A stretch of DNA of 52,780 bases. Source: Streptomyces sabulosicollis. Its GTDB lineage: Bacteria; Actinomycetota; Actinomycetes; Streptomycetales; Streptomycetaceae. The first letter of the stretch is position 1. The number at the start of each line of letters is the position of its first letter. Where the stretch lies: assembly GCF_016103465.1 (NCBI RefSeq), contig NZ_JAEEAP010000009.1, forward strand, positions 1-52,780, in the 5' to 3' direction. A program made the translations under genes and the position numbers. The notes beneath the pieces were generated by a model. That model saw nothing but the letters and a program-made list of their open reading frames with translations. It made no database searches and was not told the DNA's origin. Positions 31,216 through 39,495 of this stretch are shown in pieces.

Positions 31216-32406
31216 ATGGCACGAACCAGAACCGCGTTATTCAGTGTTCTCGCCCTGCTGGCCGGTCTGCTGAGCCTCCAGCTCGGCGGACCGGCCCCAC
31301 GGGCCACGGCCGCACCGGCCGCCTTCACCCACCCCGGGGTGCTGGTGAGCCGGGCCCAACTCGACTACGCCCGCTCGAAGGTGCGGGCCGGCCAGCAGCC
31401 CTGGAAGGCCGCCTACGACGACATGATGGGCAGCTCCTACGCCTCGCTGTCGCGCACCCCCCGGCCGCGCGCCGTCGTGGAGTGCGGCTCCTCGTCCAAC
31501 CCCAACCACGGGTGCACCGAGGAGCGCCAGGACGCCATCGCGGCCTACACCGACGCGCTCGCCTGGTACTTCACCCGGGACAGCAGGTACGCCAAGAAGT
31601 CGATCGAGATCATGGACGCCTGGTCCTCCACGATCACGGATCACACCAACAGCAACGCCCCGCTGCAGTCCGGCTGGTCCGGCGCCACCTGGCCGCGCGC
31701 CGCCGAGATCATCAGGTACACCTACGACGGCGGCTGGCCGGGCGCCGGACGCTTCGCCACCATGCTGCGGAACGTGTACCTCCCCGAGGTGATCAACGGC
31801 GCCGCCACCAAGAACGGCAACTGGGAACTGGTGATGACCGAGGCGGCCATCGGCATCTCGGTCTTCCTCGATGACCGCTCCTCCTACGACAAGGCGGTCG
31901 GCACCTATCTCGACCGCGTCCCGGCGTACGTGTACCTGACCGCCGACGGCGACCTGCCCAAGCCGCCCGCGGACAGCGGCATCGACACCGAGTCCGAGAT
32001 CATCAAGTACTGGCAGGGCCAGAGCACCTTCGCCGACGGCCTCGCCCAGGAGACCTGCCGCGACTTCGGGCACACCGGCTGGGGCATCGCCTCCATCGCG
32101 GACATCGCGGAGACCAGCCGCATCCAGGGCCAGGACCTCTATCCGAAGATCCAGGACCGGCTGCGCTACGCCCTGGGCTTCCACACCGCCTACGAGAACG
32201 GCGCCGCCGTGCCCTCCTGGCTGTGCGGCGGCTCCGTCAAGAAGGGCCTCGACCAGGTCACCGAGGTCGGCTTCAACGCCCTCCACAACCGCCTCGGCAT
32301 CAGCATGTCCAACACCCAGAAGTACACCGAGGCCCACCGCCCGTCCGGCACGGACAACTACTTCAACGCCTGGACGACCCTCACCCACGCGGACAACCCG
32401 TCCTGA
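31216..32406 (+). CDS. Secreted alginate-lyase-family protein
   Basis: A 396-residue protein with a signal peptide (positively charged MARTRT, hydrophobic core FSVLALLAGLLSLQL, cleavage after ATA around residue 33). The mature part is an alpha-helical toroid-like alginate lyase family domain: HPGVLVSRAQLDYARSKV, NSNAPLQSGWSGATWPRAAEI, GNWELVMTEAAIGI and CRDFGHTGWGIASIADIAE. The conserved N-W-E and R-D-x-G-H-T segments are the typical catalytic blocks. Likely cleaves an anionic polysaccharide outside the cell. ATG 31195 is an alternative start. Codon 8 is TTA. Monocistronic, followed by a terminator. Confidence 0.82.
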   Translation: MARTRTALFSVLALLAGLLSLQLGGPAPRATAAPAAFTHPGVLVSRAQLDYARSKVRAGQQPWKAAYDDMMGSSYASLSRTPRPRAVVECGSSSNPNHGCTEERQDAIAAYTDALAWYFTRDSRYAKKSIEIMDAWSSTITDHTNSNAPLQSGWSGATWPRAAEIIRYTYDGGWPGAGRFATMLRNVYLPEVINGAATKNGNWELVMTEAAIGISVFLDDRSSYDKAVGTYLDRVPAYVYLTADGDLPKPPADSGIDTESEIIKYWQGQSTFADGLAQETCRDFGHTGWGIASIADIAETSRIQGQDLYPKIQDRLRYALGFHTAYENGAAVPSWLCGGSVKKGLDQVTEVGFNALHNRLGISMSNTQKYTEAHRPSGTDNYFNAWTTLTHADNPS

Positions 32407-32448
32407 CCTCCGGGCCTGACGGTCCGCCCTGATCGCCCGTCCGGGCGC

Positions 32449-32479
32449 GCCCGGCCCCGCCGCGCCGGTGGGGCCGGGC
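32449..32479. terminator. Strong hairpin after alginate-lyase gene
   Basis: GCCCGGCCCC and GGGGCCGGGC form a perfect 10-bp stem around an 11-nt loop, 43 bp after the stop. It may also serve the convergent opine-dehydrogenase-like gene. Confidence 0.65.
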
Positions 32480-32802
32480 TCCGCTACCCGGACGAGGCGG
32501 CCGGAGACTCCCGCTCGGACCCGATCGGTGAGCGGGCCACCGCGAGCGCCGCTTTGTGGCGTTCCGCCTGTCGGCCGCCCAGTTCGCGTCCGCGTGCCGC
32601 GGCCGTGATCACAGCGGACACGGCCAGCCGTCCGCGCATCGACGGAGGCATCCTCGCCCGGGTGGGACGCCCGGCCCCGGAGCGCGGTCGGGCCGCTGAT
32701 CGGGCAACTCGGACGAGGCCCGCCCGCCGCTGACGGCGGGGGCGGACCCGTGCCGGTCCCGGGATCAGCCCCCTCATGAGCGTCACGCCGCCGTCATGAC
32801 GT
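32480..32802. other. Convergent intergenic region, no supported gene
   Basis: About 320 bp between the hairpin and the end of the opine-dehydrogenase-like gene. A minus-strand frame ending at 32484 gives a 55-residue Ala/Arg-rich peptide (from about 32651) without recognisable features. I see no convincing gene, only possible remnant sequence. Confidence 0.35.
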
Positions 32803-33882
32803 TCACACCGCGCCGTCGATGAACGCGGCCCGGATGCCGTCGACGTCGGAGCCGAGCAGGCCCAGCGTCCGCGCTGTGCGCCCACCGGCCACGAAGTCCT
32901 GTCCGCACAGGGCCGTGCTCAGGGTGATGAACGAGTCGGTCAGGGGGAGGGGGAGTCCGGTCTGCGCGGCCAGCGAACTCCAGGTGACCAGTCCGAACGG
33001 GACGTCCTCGGTGAAGTACCGGTGCTTGACCGAGTCCGGTTCGGGGAAACCCTGACGGCCGTAGCCCTGCACGATGCGCTCGACGAAGCCGCCCTCGGTC
33101 ACCCCGTAGGCGGTGTTGAGGAAGTCCCAGAAGCTGGCCGCCTTCACTCCGAGGGCGTCCGCCAGGGCGAGGCGTTCGCGGTCGAGGGCGTCGATGACCT
33201 CCGCGATGCGCGGTGTCACCAGGCTGTGCAGCGGGTGGCGGTCGGCGTCCTCGACCGTCTTGAAGTTCAGCACCGCCGGCGGCACGTGGTAGATGGGGTT
33301 GCAGTTGTTCAGCCCGACGGTCAGCGCGTCCTCGCCCGGCACGTACCGGTCGCCGAAATACGTCCGCAGGGTGTCGAGGGCCCGGGGCGTGTCCGCACTG
33401 GGTACGGCGGCCAGCGGCACGGCGTGCTTGATCGCCCCGATGTAGACGTGCGCGGGGCGGCGCAGCCGGCAGGTGTACAGGCTGGTCGGCGTCTCCGCGA
33501 TGAGGCAGGGCCGCCGGCCGGCGATCGCGAACATGCGCGCGAGTTCGACGCCGCTGCCGAGCACGCCGGGCTGGAACAGGACGAGTTGGTCCGGTTCGAG
33601 GACGGAGGCGAGTTCCTTGGACAGGTAGGCGTGCGCGAAGGCGGGCGCGGCGACGATGACCACCTCGGCGCCGCCGACGGCTTGGCCGAGATCGGTCGTC
33701 AGCACGGAGGGTGTGCCGTGGCCCGCCACGTCCCCGGTCATGTCGATGCCGTCGTTGGCCTTGATCGGTTCGAGGTCGCGGCCCCACCTGTCGAAGATCC
33801 GTACGTCGTGTCCCGTGAAGGACATGTGGCCGGCGATGGCCTGGCCGACGTTGCCTGCGCCGAGGATGGCGATGCTGCCCAT
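32803..33882 (-). CDS. Opine/octopine dehydrogenase-like NAD(P)-dependent enzyme
   Basis: A 359-residue protein. The N-terminal SIAILGAGNVGQAIAGHMSFTG is a glycine-rich NAD(P)-binding loop. The C-terminal helical domain (about 180-340) contains GLNNCNPIYHVPPAVLNF, which carries the His region of the octopine/nopaline dehydrogenase family. Such enzymes reductively couple an amino acid amine to a 2-oxo acid, or the reverse. Start ATG 33882 sits just before the Rossmann motif. It is downstream of the AbgT transporter on the same strand, so both may handle an N-carboxyalkyl or N-acyl amino acid. Confidence 0.8.
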   Translation of the reverse strand: MGSIAILGAGNVGQAIAGHMSFTGHDVRIFDRWGRDLEPIKANDGIDMTGDVAGHGTPSVLTTDLGQAVGGAEVVIVAAPAFAHAYLSKELASVLEPDQLVLFQPGVLGSGVELARMFAIAGRRPCLIAETPTSLYTCRLRRPAHVYIGAIKHAVPLAAVPSADTPRALDTLRTYFGDRYVPGEDALTVGLNNCNPIYHVPPAVLNFKTVEDADRHPLHSLVTPRIAEVIDALDRERLALADALGVKAASFWDFLNTAYGVTEGGFVERIVQGYGRQGFPEPDSVKHRYFTEDVPFGLVTWSSLAAQTGLPLPLTDSFITLSTALCGQDFVAGGRTARTLGLLGSDVDGIRAAFIDGAV

Positions 33883-34046
33883 GGTGAGTGACTCTTCCGT
33901 TCTGAACTGGTGCGGGGGTGGGCCCGGCGGTGCCGGACCGTGCGCGGTGCTGAAGCGGTGGTGTCGTGACGGCCGTTCGCGGCTTCCCTTCGGTCGTCGG
34001 GCGCCCGTTCGGTCCGGAGGGGGAGGCCCCGGGCGGGCGGCGGGGG

Positions 34047-35651
34047 TCATCTGACGGGCACCCCCGGGCCGAGCGGAAGGCCCAGCGCGTACCAGAGGGC
34101 GAAGAAGGACGACCACGAGACGAGCACGGCGAGAGCCACGGGCACCGTGAAGGACAGCATGGTGCCGATGCCCGCGCCCTTCCGGAACTGCTGGAGGAAT
34201 CCCAGGGCCAGGACGAAGTAGGCGTTCATGGGGGTGGTGTTGGTGACCGAGTCCCCGATCATGAAGGAAACCATCGCCGCCTGCGGGGACAGCCCGATGT
34301 ACATCGCCAGGGGAACCACGACGGGGGCGAGGATGGACCACATCGCCGAGCCGCTGCTGATGATGATGTTGAGTCCGCTGATGGCCAGGATGATCACGAG
34401 CAGGATGATCAGGTGGGGCGCGTCGAGGGATTTCAGGAGGCGGGCGCCCTCGACGGTGATCACGTTGCTGATGCCGGTCCAGGTGAAGTAGGCGAGGAAC
34501 TGCGCGACCACGAAGAACAGCACGATCACGGGCACGAAGGACTTCACCCCGTCGGCCATGGCGGAGGGGACGGCCGACAGCGAGGGGATCGTGCCCACCC
34601 GCCTGCCGTAGACGATGCCGAGGAGCGCGAACAGCAGGGAGATGAACACGGCGATGTTCACCACGACCACGGACTGGACGATGCTGCCGCCCTCGCCGCG
34701 GAACGGTGACCCGGGCAGCAGCAGCGCGGACACCGCCAGGACGTAGAGCAGGAGCACCGCGCCGGACCGCCGCATGGCGCGCTTCTCGACGGCGCTCAGC
34801 GTGAGCGCGGACGGGACCTCGCCGACCGGTCCGCCGGGCTGAGGTGCCTCGGCATGGGCGGTGTTGAAGAGCCGGTCGGCGGCCGCGTCGTCCTCGGGTG
34901 TCGGCTCGAACTCGGGCCTTCGGGCCAGGACGCGGTCGACCGTGAGGGCGATGACGGCGGCGAGGAACACCGATGAGACCGCGGTGAAGAAGTAGGTGGC
35001 CACCGGAGTGATGACGTAGTCCGGATCGACGGCGTGCGCGGCCTCGGCCGCCAGGGAGGACCTGACCGCGTCGGCGGGGGTCACCAGCGGGCTGGCGTTG
35101 AAGCCGATGGCCGTGGACGCGTAGGCGACCATCAGGCCGAGCACGGGGCTGCGGCCCACGGTCCGGAAGGCCAGTGCCCCCAGCGGGATCATCACGATGT
35201 AGGCCGAGTCGCTCATGACGTGCGCGATCATGGAACCGAAGGCGATCGAGAAGGTCAGCCACCGAACCGGCAGCCGGCCGATCGTGACCCGAAGCAGCGC
35301 GGTGAGCAGGCCGCTCTTCTCCGTGACGCTGACCCCGAGCAGGACCACCACCACGACCGACAGCGGTGCGAACCCGGCGAAGTTGTCCAGCGCGGACTCC
35401 GCCGCGAACTTGGCTCCCTGAAGCGAGAGCAGGCTCTTCACCGCGACGGTGTCCCCCGACGACGGCAGGGTGACGGACACGCCCGCCCCGGCCAGCACGG
35501 CACTGACCACACCCAGCAGCGCCACGAAGATCCAGAACAGCCAGAACGGATGGGGAAGCCTGTTTCCCGCCCGTTCCAGGGCGCTGAGCGCCCGGAACAA
35601 CCGGTTCATGGAGCCGTCCACGCGCGGACCGCTGCTTCGAAGGTGCGTCAT
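34047..35651 (-). CDS. AbgT-family transporter (p-aminobenzoyl-glutamate type)
   Basis: A 534-residue membrane protein with about 11-13 hydrophobic segments. Family signatures include NRLPHPFWLFWIF at TM1, GSMIAHVMSDSAYIVMIPLGALAF, GFNASPLVTPADA and GDSVTNTTPMNAYF. AbgT proteins move p-aminobenzoyl-glutamate or related acylated amino acids, and some export sulfonamides. The inner ATG at 35609 (MNRLF) agrees better with usual N-termini and is a credible start. It is divergent from the GntR gene over a perfect inverted repeat. Confidence 0.88.
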   Translation of the reverse strand: MTHLRSSGPRVDGSMNRLFRALSALERAGNRLPHPFWLFWIFVALLGVVSAVLAGAGVSVTLPSSGDTVAVKSLLSLQGAKFAAESALDNFAGFAPLSVVVVVLLGVSVTEKSGLLTALLRVTIGRLPVRWLTFSIAFGSMIAHVMSDSAYIVMIPLGALAFRTVGRSPVLGLMVAYASTAIGFNASPLVTPADAVRSSLAAEAAHAVDPDYVITPVATYFFTAVSSVFLAAVIALTVDRVLARRPEFEPTPEDDAAADRLFNTAHAEAPQPGGPVGEVPSALTLSAVEKRAMRRSGAVLLLYVLAVSALLLPGSPFRGEGGSIVQSVVVVNIAVFISLLFALLGIVYGRRVGTIPSLSAVPSAMADGVKSFVPVIVLFFVVAQFLAYFTWTGISNVITVEGARLLKSLDAPHLIILLVIILAISGLNIIISSGSAMWSILAPVVVPLAMYIGLSPQAAMVSFMIGDSVTNTTPMNAYFVLALGFLQQFRKGAGIGTMLSFTVPVALAVLVSWSSFFALWYALGLPLGPGVPVR

Positions 35652-35707
35652 CTGGGGCCTTATCGGGTCGACGGTGAACGCGGCTCATCAGGCGGCCGGT
35701 TGGTGCA

Positions 35708-35731
35708 ATCCCTGTGATATTTCACAGGGAT
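35708..35731. promoter_or_regulatory. Perfect inverted repeat, probable GntR operator
   Basis: Arms ATCCCTGTGA and TCACAGGGAT (10 bp each, perfect) flank a 4-bp TATT spacer. The site lies 57 bp from the abgT start and about 94 bp from the gntR start, centred in the divergent promoter. It is the best operator candidate in the window. Confidence 0.7.
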
Positions 35732-35824
35732 GATACGCTGCGCCACGTGGATGTCAACAGGTCTTCGCACGGTGGGCGACGGAAGGCGAAGGCCGCCACA
35801 CGTGCTGGTGGAGGAGCTGTGGGT

Positions 35825-36490
35825 GTGAGTTCGGGTGCGTCGATGGCGGAGCAGGCGTACGCATCCCTCAAGCGCGACATCATCCGGTGCCACCTCCGCC
35901 CGGGCGACGTCATCGTGGAGGCGTGGCTCGCGCAGCGGTACGGGATGAGCAAGACCCCGGTGCGCGAAGCCATCAACGCGCTGCGCAGGGAAGGTCTCGT
36001 CGTGGTCGTCCCGCGGCGAGGAACCTTCGTGAAGCCGACCGACCTCGGCGACCTCCAGGACACCTACCGCCTGCGCAGGCTCCTGGAGCCGGAAGCGGCC
36101 GTACTCGCCGCACAGCGAGCCGACGCTGAAGATCTCGACCGTCTGGACGCGCTCAGCGCGGCAACCGTAGCGGCGAACGCCTCACGCCCCGACCTGAACG
36201 AGGCGAACCGACTGCTCCACGTGGGGATCGCGGAAGTCGCGCGCGTATCGCTGATGATTCCGATGATCACCACGCTGCACGAAGAGATCGAACGCTTCCT
36301 CAACCTCCGCGGCGAGCTCGGCCGGCGCCCCTACACCAGCGTCAATCACGGGCGATTGGTCGACACCATCAAGAGCGGCTCGGAGGAGGAGATCAGACAG
36401 GTCGCCCTCGAAGGCATCGAGCGCTCTCGCCAGTACATGCTGGAGACCCTGCTCTCCGGGGGAACGGAAACGGCGGATCAACCCGGGTGA
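35825..36490 (+). CDS. GntR-family (FadR/FCD subfamily) regulator
   Basis: A 221-residue protein: winged HTH at about residues 10-75 (AYASLKRDIIRCHLRPGDVI and LAQRYGMSKTPVREAINAL) followed by a helical FCD ligand-binding domain with metal-type residues (D and H in NRLLHVGIAEVAR and SVNHGRLVDTI). Start GTG 35825 has GGAGGAG 8 nt upstream; open frame continues back through the operator to 35714 but is unlikely to be translated. It most likely controls the divergent abgT and opine-dehydrogenase-like genes in response to a carboxylate. Confidence 0.85.
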   Translation: MSSGASMAEQAYASLKRDIIRCHLRPGDVIVEAWLAQRYGMSKTPVREAINALRREGLVVVVPRRGTFVKPTDLGDLQDTYRLRRLLEPEAAVLAAQRADAEDLDRLDALSAATVAANASRPDLNEANRLLHVGIAEVARVSLMIPMITTLHEEIERFLNLRGELGRRPYTSVNHGRLVDTIKSGSEEEIRQVALEGIERSRQYMLETLLSGGTETADQPG

Positions 36491-36531
36491 CGTGAGCTCC
36501 GGCGCCCACGGCCGGTGACGGGCTTGACCTT

Positions 36532-36550
36532 GACACGTTGATAACGTGTC
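36532..36550. promoter_or_regulatory. Symmetric MerR-type operator in leaderless promoter
   Basis: GACACGTT-GAT-AACGTGTC is a perfect 8-bp inverted repeat in a run that also contains TTGACC and TTGACA, like -35 elements. Only six bases separate it from the GTG at 36557, so the transcript is probably leaderless. MerR-type regulators bind such dyads between -35 and -10, and a MerR protein is encoded by the second gene of this operon. Confidence 0.6.
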
Positions 36551-36556
36551 CCCTGG

Positions 36557-37294
36557 GTGCAGGAGGTGGTCCCGATCCACACGACAGACGGAACCCCGCA
36601 GAACACCCGCCTGGCCAACGCCCTGGCCGCCAAGGACTCGTCGGTCCGGCTTCAGGCGGCCCTGGCCGTCGGCTCGAACCCCGACCCCGGCTTCCTGGAG
36701 ACGCTCGTCGAGAGGTGCGCCGTCGAGCCGGACTTCTTCGTACGGGACATGCTGTCCTGGGCGCTGACCCGTCTCCCGCCGGAGATCACCCTGCCCAGGG
36801 TCGGCCGGGAACTCCACTCCGAGCGCACTCAGGCCCGCGGCCAGGCGCTGCACACGCTCTCCAAGATCGGTGAGCCGAGCGCATGGGCCTGGATCACCCG
36901 CGACCTGCTGCGCGACCCCGACGACGAGGTCGCGCGGACCGCGTGGCGGGTCGCTGTCGTCCTCGTGCCCGAGGACGAGAAGGAGGACCTGGCCGGCGAA
37001 CTGGTCGGGCAACTCGGCCGCGGCGACCGCGGTGTGCGGCTGAGCCTGAGCCGGGCCCTCGTCGACCTCGGCGACGTGACCGGGCCCGCCCTGGAGCAGG
37101 CCGCGGCGGACCCCGACCCGGCGGTGGCCGCGCACGCCCGTGCCACCGAACTGCTCCGGCAGGACCCGGAGACCGGTTTCGACGCGGCCATCGAGGAGGC
37201 GAAGCGAGTGGTCACACTCGGCCCGGAACGAGCCGCTGCCGCCGCCGCGGCCGCGGCGGGAGCAGCCGAGACCCCGGAGCCCCCGCGTTGCTGA
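36557..37294 (+). CDS. HEAT-repeat protein
   Basis: A 245-residue all-helical protein with about five HEAT/PBS-lyase-like repeats (SVRLQAALAVGSNPDPGFLETLV; FVRDMLSWALTRLP; EVARTAWRVAVVLVP; GVRLSLSRALVDLGD; AVAAHARATELL). It has an Ala-rich C-terminus. No catalytic site is seen; a binding platform is likely. GTG 36557 lies directly after a symmetric promoter site with no room for a classical leader. The stop overlaps the start of the MerR-HEAT gene, and the two proteins probably interact. Confidence 0.75.
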   Translation: MQEVVPIHTTDGTPQNTRLANALAAKDSSVRLQAALAVGSNPDPGFLETLVERCAVEPDFFVRDMLSWALTRLPPEITLPRVGRELHSERTQARGQALHTLSKIGEPSAWAWITRDLLRDPDDEVARTAWRVAVVLVPEDEKEDLAGELVGQLGRGDRGVRLSLSRALVDLGDVTGPALEQAAADPDPAVAAHARATELLRQDPETGFDAAIEEAKRVVTLGPERAAAAAAAAAGAAETPEPPRC

Positions 37295-38325
37295 TCGGCG
37301 ATGTGGCCCGTCTCTCCGGGGTGAGCACCCGGATGCTCAGGCACTACGACGCCCTCGGGCTGGTGCGACCCACCAGCCGCACCGTCGGCGGCTACCGCGA
37401 GTACCGCGCCGAGGACGTCCGCAGGATCTTCCACGTGGAGAGCCTGCGGTCCCTCGGGCTGTCTCTCCAACAGATCGGGCGCGCGCTGGAGGACCCGGCC
37501 TTCACACCGTCCGCCCTGGTCAGCGACCTCATCCGATGGACGGAAGACCGCTTGGAGCGGGAACGGGAACTGCTCGAGCGGCTCCGCGCGATCGACGCGT
37601 CGGAGCCCACCGGCTGGCAGGACGTCCTGCGCATCGTCGAACTCATGCAGGGGCTCAACTCGACCAGCGCGGCGCGCAGACAGCAGACCGTCATGGCCCG
37701 GACGGAGGGCGCGTCGGTCCCCGCCGAACTGCTGGCCGGGGCGGTCCTGGCCGAAGCCGACCCCAATGTCGCGGGTGCCCTGCGCTGGGCGCTCGCCCGA
37801 TCGGGCGGCGACGGCATGGCGACACTGGCCGCCGGAGTGCGCTCGGAGGACGCCGACATCCGGCGGCGCGCGGTGCTGGCGATCGCCGAGATGCCCGGGG
37901 CCCCGGGCGCGACCGCGGCGCTCGCGGACGCGCTCGGGGACCCGGACCCGACGGTGCGCAGGCACGCCGCTCTGGCGTTGGGCAGACGCGGCGTGACCAC
38001 GGCCGTGCCGACACTCGTCGGCATGGTGGTCGAGGGCGCCAACGACGTCGACGCGGCGGAGGTCCTGGGAACGCTGTCCCAGGACCCGGGGTGCGCTGAC
38101 CGGATCATGACCGCACTGGCCGACGAACTCGCCGCGCCCACCGCGGACTCCGCGACGCGGATACGCCTGGCCCAGGCGCTGGTCGAGCTGCCGGGGACAG
38201 CCGTGCGGGAGGCCCTGCGCCAACTGGCCCACGACGACGACCGCGCCGTCGCCCTCGTCGCCTCGGCCTTCGTCGGAGTTCTCGACGAGCGGTCCTCCGA
38301 AGACCGGGGCGACGGGGATCCCTGA
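37288..38325 (+). CDS. MerR-family regulator with C-terminal HEAT repeats
   Basis: A 345-residue fusion. Residues 1-70 are a MerR winged HTH (LIGDVARLSGVSTRMLRHYDALGLV ... GGYREYRAEDVRRIF), followed by a coiled dimerisation helix (about 85-115). From about residue 150 to 330 there are HEAT repeats (DIRRRAVLAIAEMPGAPGATA and TVRRHAALALGRRGV). Start TTG 37288 overlaps the upstream stop by 7 bases and puts the HTH at the very N-terminus, as in all MerR proteins. It probably autoregulates through the dyad at 36532-36550, with the HEAT domain as sensor. Confidence 0.85.
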   Translation: MLIGDVARLSGVSTRMLRHYDALGLVRPTSRTVGGYREYRAEDVRRIFHVESLRSLGLSLQQIGRALEDPAFTPSALVSDLIRWTEDRLERERELLERLRAIDASEPTGWQDVLRIVELMQGLNSTSAARRQQTVMARTEGASVPAELLAGAVLAEADPNVAGALRWALARSGGDGMATLAAGVRSEDADIRRRAVLAIAEMPGAPGATAALADALGDPDPTVRRHAALALGRRGVTTAVPTLVGMVVEGANDVDAAEVLGTLSQDPGCADRIMTALADELAAPTADSATRIRLAQALVELPGTAVREALRQLAHDDDRAVALVASAFVGVLDERSSEDRGDGDP

Positions 38326-38369
38326 GGCCGCCCGGCCGAGGCACCACCGCACCCGTCCCGATTACCCCG

Positions 38370-38500
38370 TCACGCGCCGTCGTACGTGGGGCCGTCGCAT
38401 ACGGCGTTCGTGTCGCCGGCTCTCACGTAGCTGCACACCCAGTACTGGATCGAGGCGCCTTCTCTGATGTTCAGAGCTTGGCGGTCCTTGCATGGGGTCG
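38370..38500 (-). pseudogene. Fragment of a small secreted Cys-containing protein
   Basis: The minus strand encodes, up to a stop near 38370, TPCKDRQALNIREGASIQYW followed by VCSYVRAGDTNAVCDGPTYDG. Three Cys, lower GC and the natural composition suggest the C-terminal half of a small exported Streptomyces protein. No signal peptide is found upstream: the frame continues as Arg/Pro/Gly sequence through a hairpin to 38555. It is best read as a truncated remnant, although a frameshifted signal region is possible. Confidence 0.4.
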
Positions 38501-38525
38501 CTGTGCCAAGCCGCTTCGAACGCGT

Positions 38526-38564
38526 GGTGGGGGCATGGGCGCCCTCCGGGCCCATGCCCCCACC
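38526..38564. terminator. Strong 15-bp stem terminator after 2-MIB operon
   Basis: GGTGGGGGCATGGGC and its exact reverse complement flank a 9-nt loop, 20 bp beyond the methyltransferase stop on the minus strand. The stem is perfect and would stop transcription of the 2-methylisoborneol genes. Confidence 0.75.
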
Positions 38565-38584
38565 GTGGAACGGAAGGCCGACGA

Positions 38585-39493
38585 TCAGACGCGGTCGGCC
38601 GCGATGAGCAGGTACTGGAAGGAGCCGTCCCGGTAGGACTTGATGAACGCTTCCTCAATGCCGGTGACCAGTGAGGACGTGGCCCGCAACTCCCAGTAGG
38701 GCAGGGTCGCGGGGGTGAGGTCGACGACGGCCTGCGGTACGAGGCGGTGGTCGGCCATGGCGCGCAGGTATTCCCGGCGGGAGTGGATGTTGCACTCGAA
38801 GTGCGCGTTGATCTGGGAGACGTACTTCGAGGGCTGGCCGTAACGCGGGTTCCAGCAGCCGGTGATGGTCACGTAGCGGCCGCCGATCGCGAGGATGCGG
38901 GAGTGCTCGGCGAAGAGGTCTTCCAGGTCGACGTACATGCTTGACTCGTTGTTCCACGAGGCCGCGACCCGCCCGGTCCCGAAGGGCGTACCGAGCATGT
39001 CGCAGACGCGGGCGTGGACATGGTCCTCGATGCCGAGCTCGCGGGCGCGCCGGTTGGCGAAGTCGGCCTGCTTGGCGGACAGCGTGACGCCCTCGACCCT
39101 GCACCCGAAGCGCTGGTGGGCCATGACCATCGAGCCGCCGCGGCCGCAGCCGGCGTCGACGAGCGTGTCGTCGCGCCCAACGGGGCCGAGGTGGTCCAGG
39201 AGGAGTTCGGCCTGTGCCGACTCCAGGCGGTGGAGCTCGGCGATCACCTTCTTCTCGTAGGTGCTGTCGCCGGCGTCGCCGAGGGCGGTGTGGTCGACGT
39301 CTCCGATGCCGTAGTGGTGGTGGTAAAGGCCGTCGACATCGCCGAGTCGCAGGTTGACGGGCCTGGCCTCACGGTCCCAGTAGCGGGCGATGTCCCCCTG
39401 GTAGGGCGTCGCCGGGGCCGGGATGAACATCGAGGAGCCGGTGGAGGCGGCGGCGTCGGTGGTGAGGTTGGTGCTGGTCACAGATCGTTCCAT
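38585..39493 (-). CDS. Geranyl diphosphate 2-C-methyltransferase
   Basis: A 302-residue SAM methyltransferase of the 2-methylisoborneol pathway. It shows the characteristic N-terminal block PYQGDIARYWDREARPVNLRL and LYHHHYGIGDVD, motif I LVDAGCGRGGSMVMAH, and aromatic/acidic active-site segments (WNNESSMYVD). It methylates C2 of geranyl diphosphate to give 2-methyl-GPP, the substrate of the enzyme encoded just upstream. Only 2 bp separate the two genes, so they are translationally linked. Confidence 0.93.
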   Translation of the reverse strand: MERSVTSTNLTTDAAASTGSSMFIPAPATPYQGDIARYWDREARPVNLRLGDVDGLYHHHYGIGDVDHTALGDAGDSTYEKKVIAELHRLESAQAELLLDHLGPVGRDDTLVDAGCGRGGSMVMAHQRFGCRVEGVTLSAKQADFANRRARELGIEDHVHARVCDMLGTPFGTGRVAASWNNESSMYVDLEDLFAEHSRILAIGGRYVTITGCWNPRYGQPSKYVSQINAHFECNIHSRREYLRAMADHRLVPQAVVDLTPATLPYWELRATSSLVTGIEEAFIKSYRDGSFQYLLIAADRV

Positions 39494-39495
39494 TC

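Noticed and set aside
33883-35688. Continuous open frame upstream of the opine-dehydrogenase-like gene
   Set aside because: The sequence before the Rossmann motif is an off-frame reading of the AbgT gene; ATG 33882 fits the family start.
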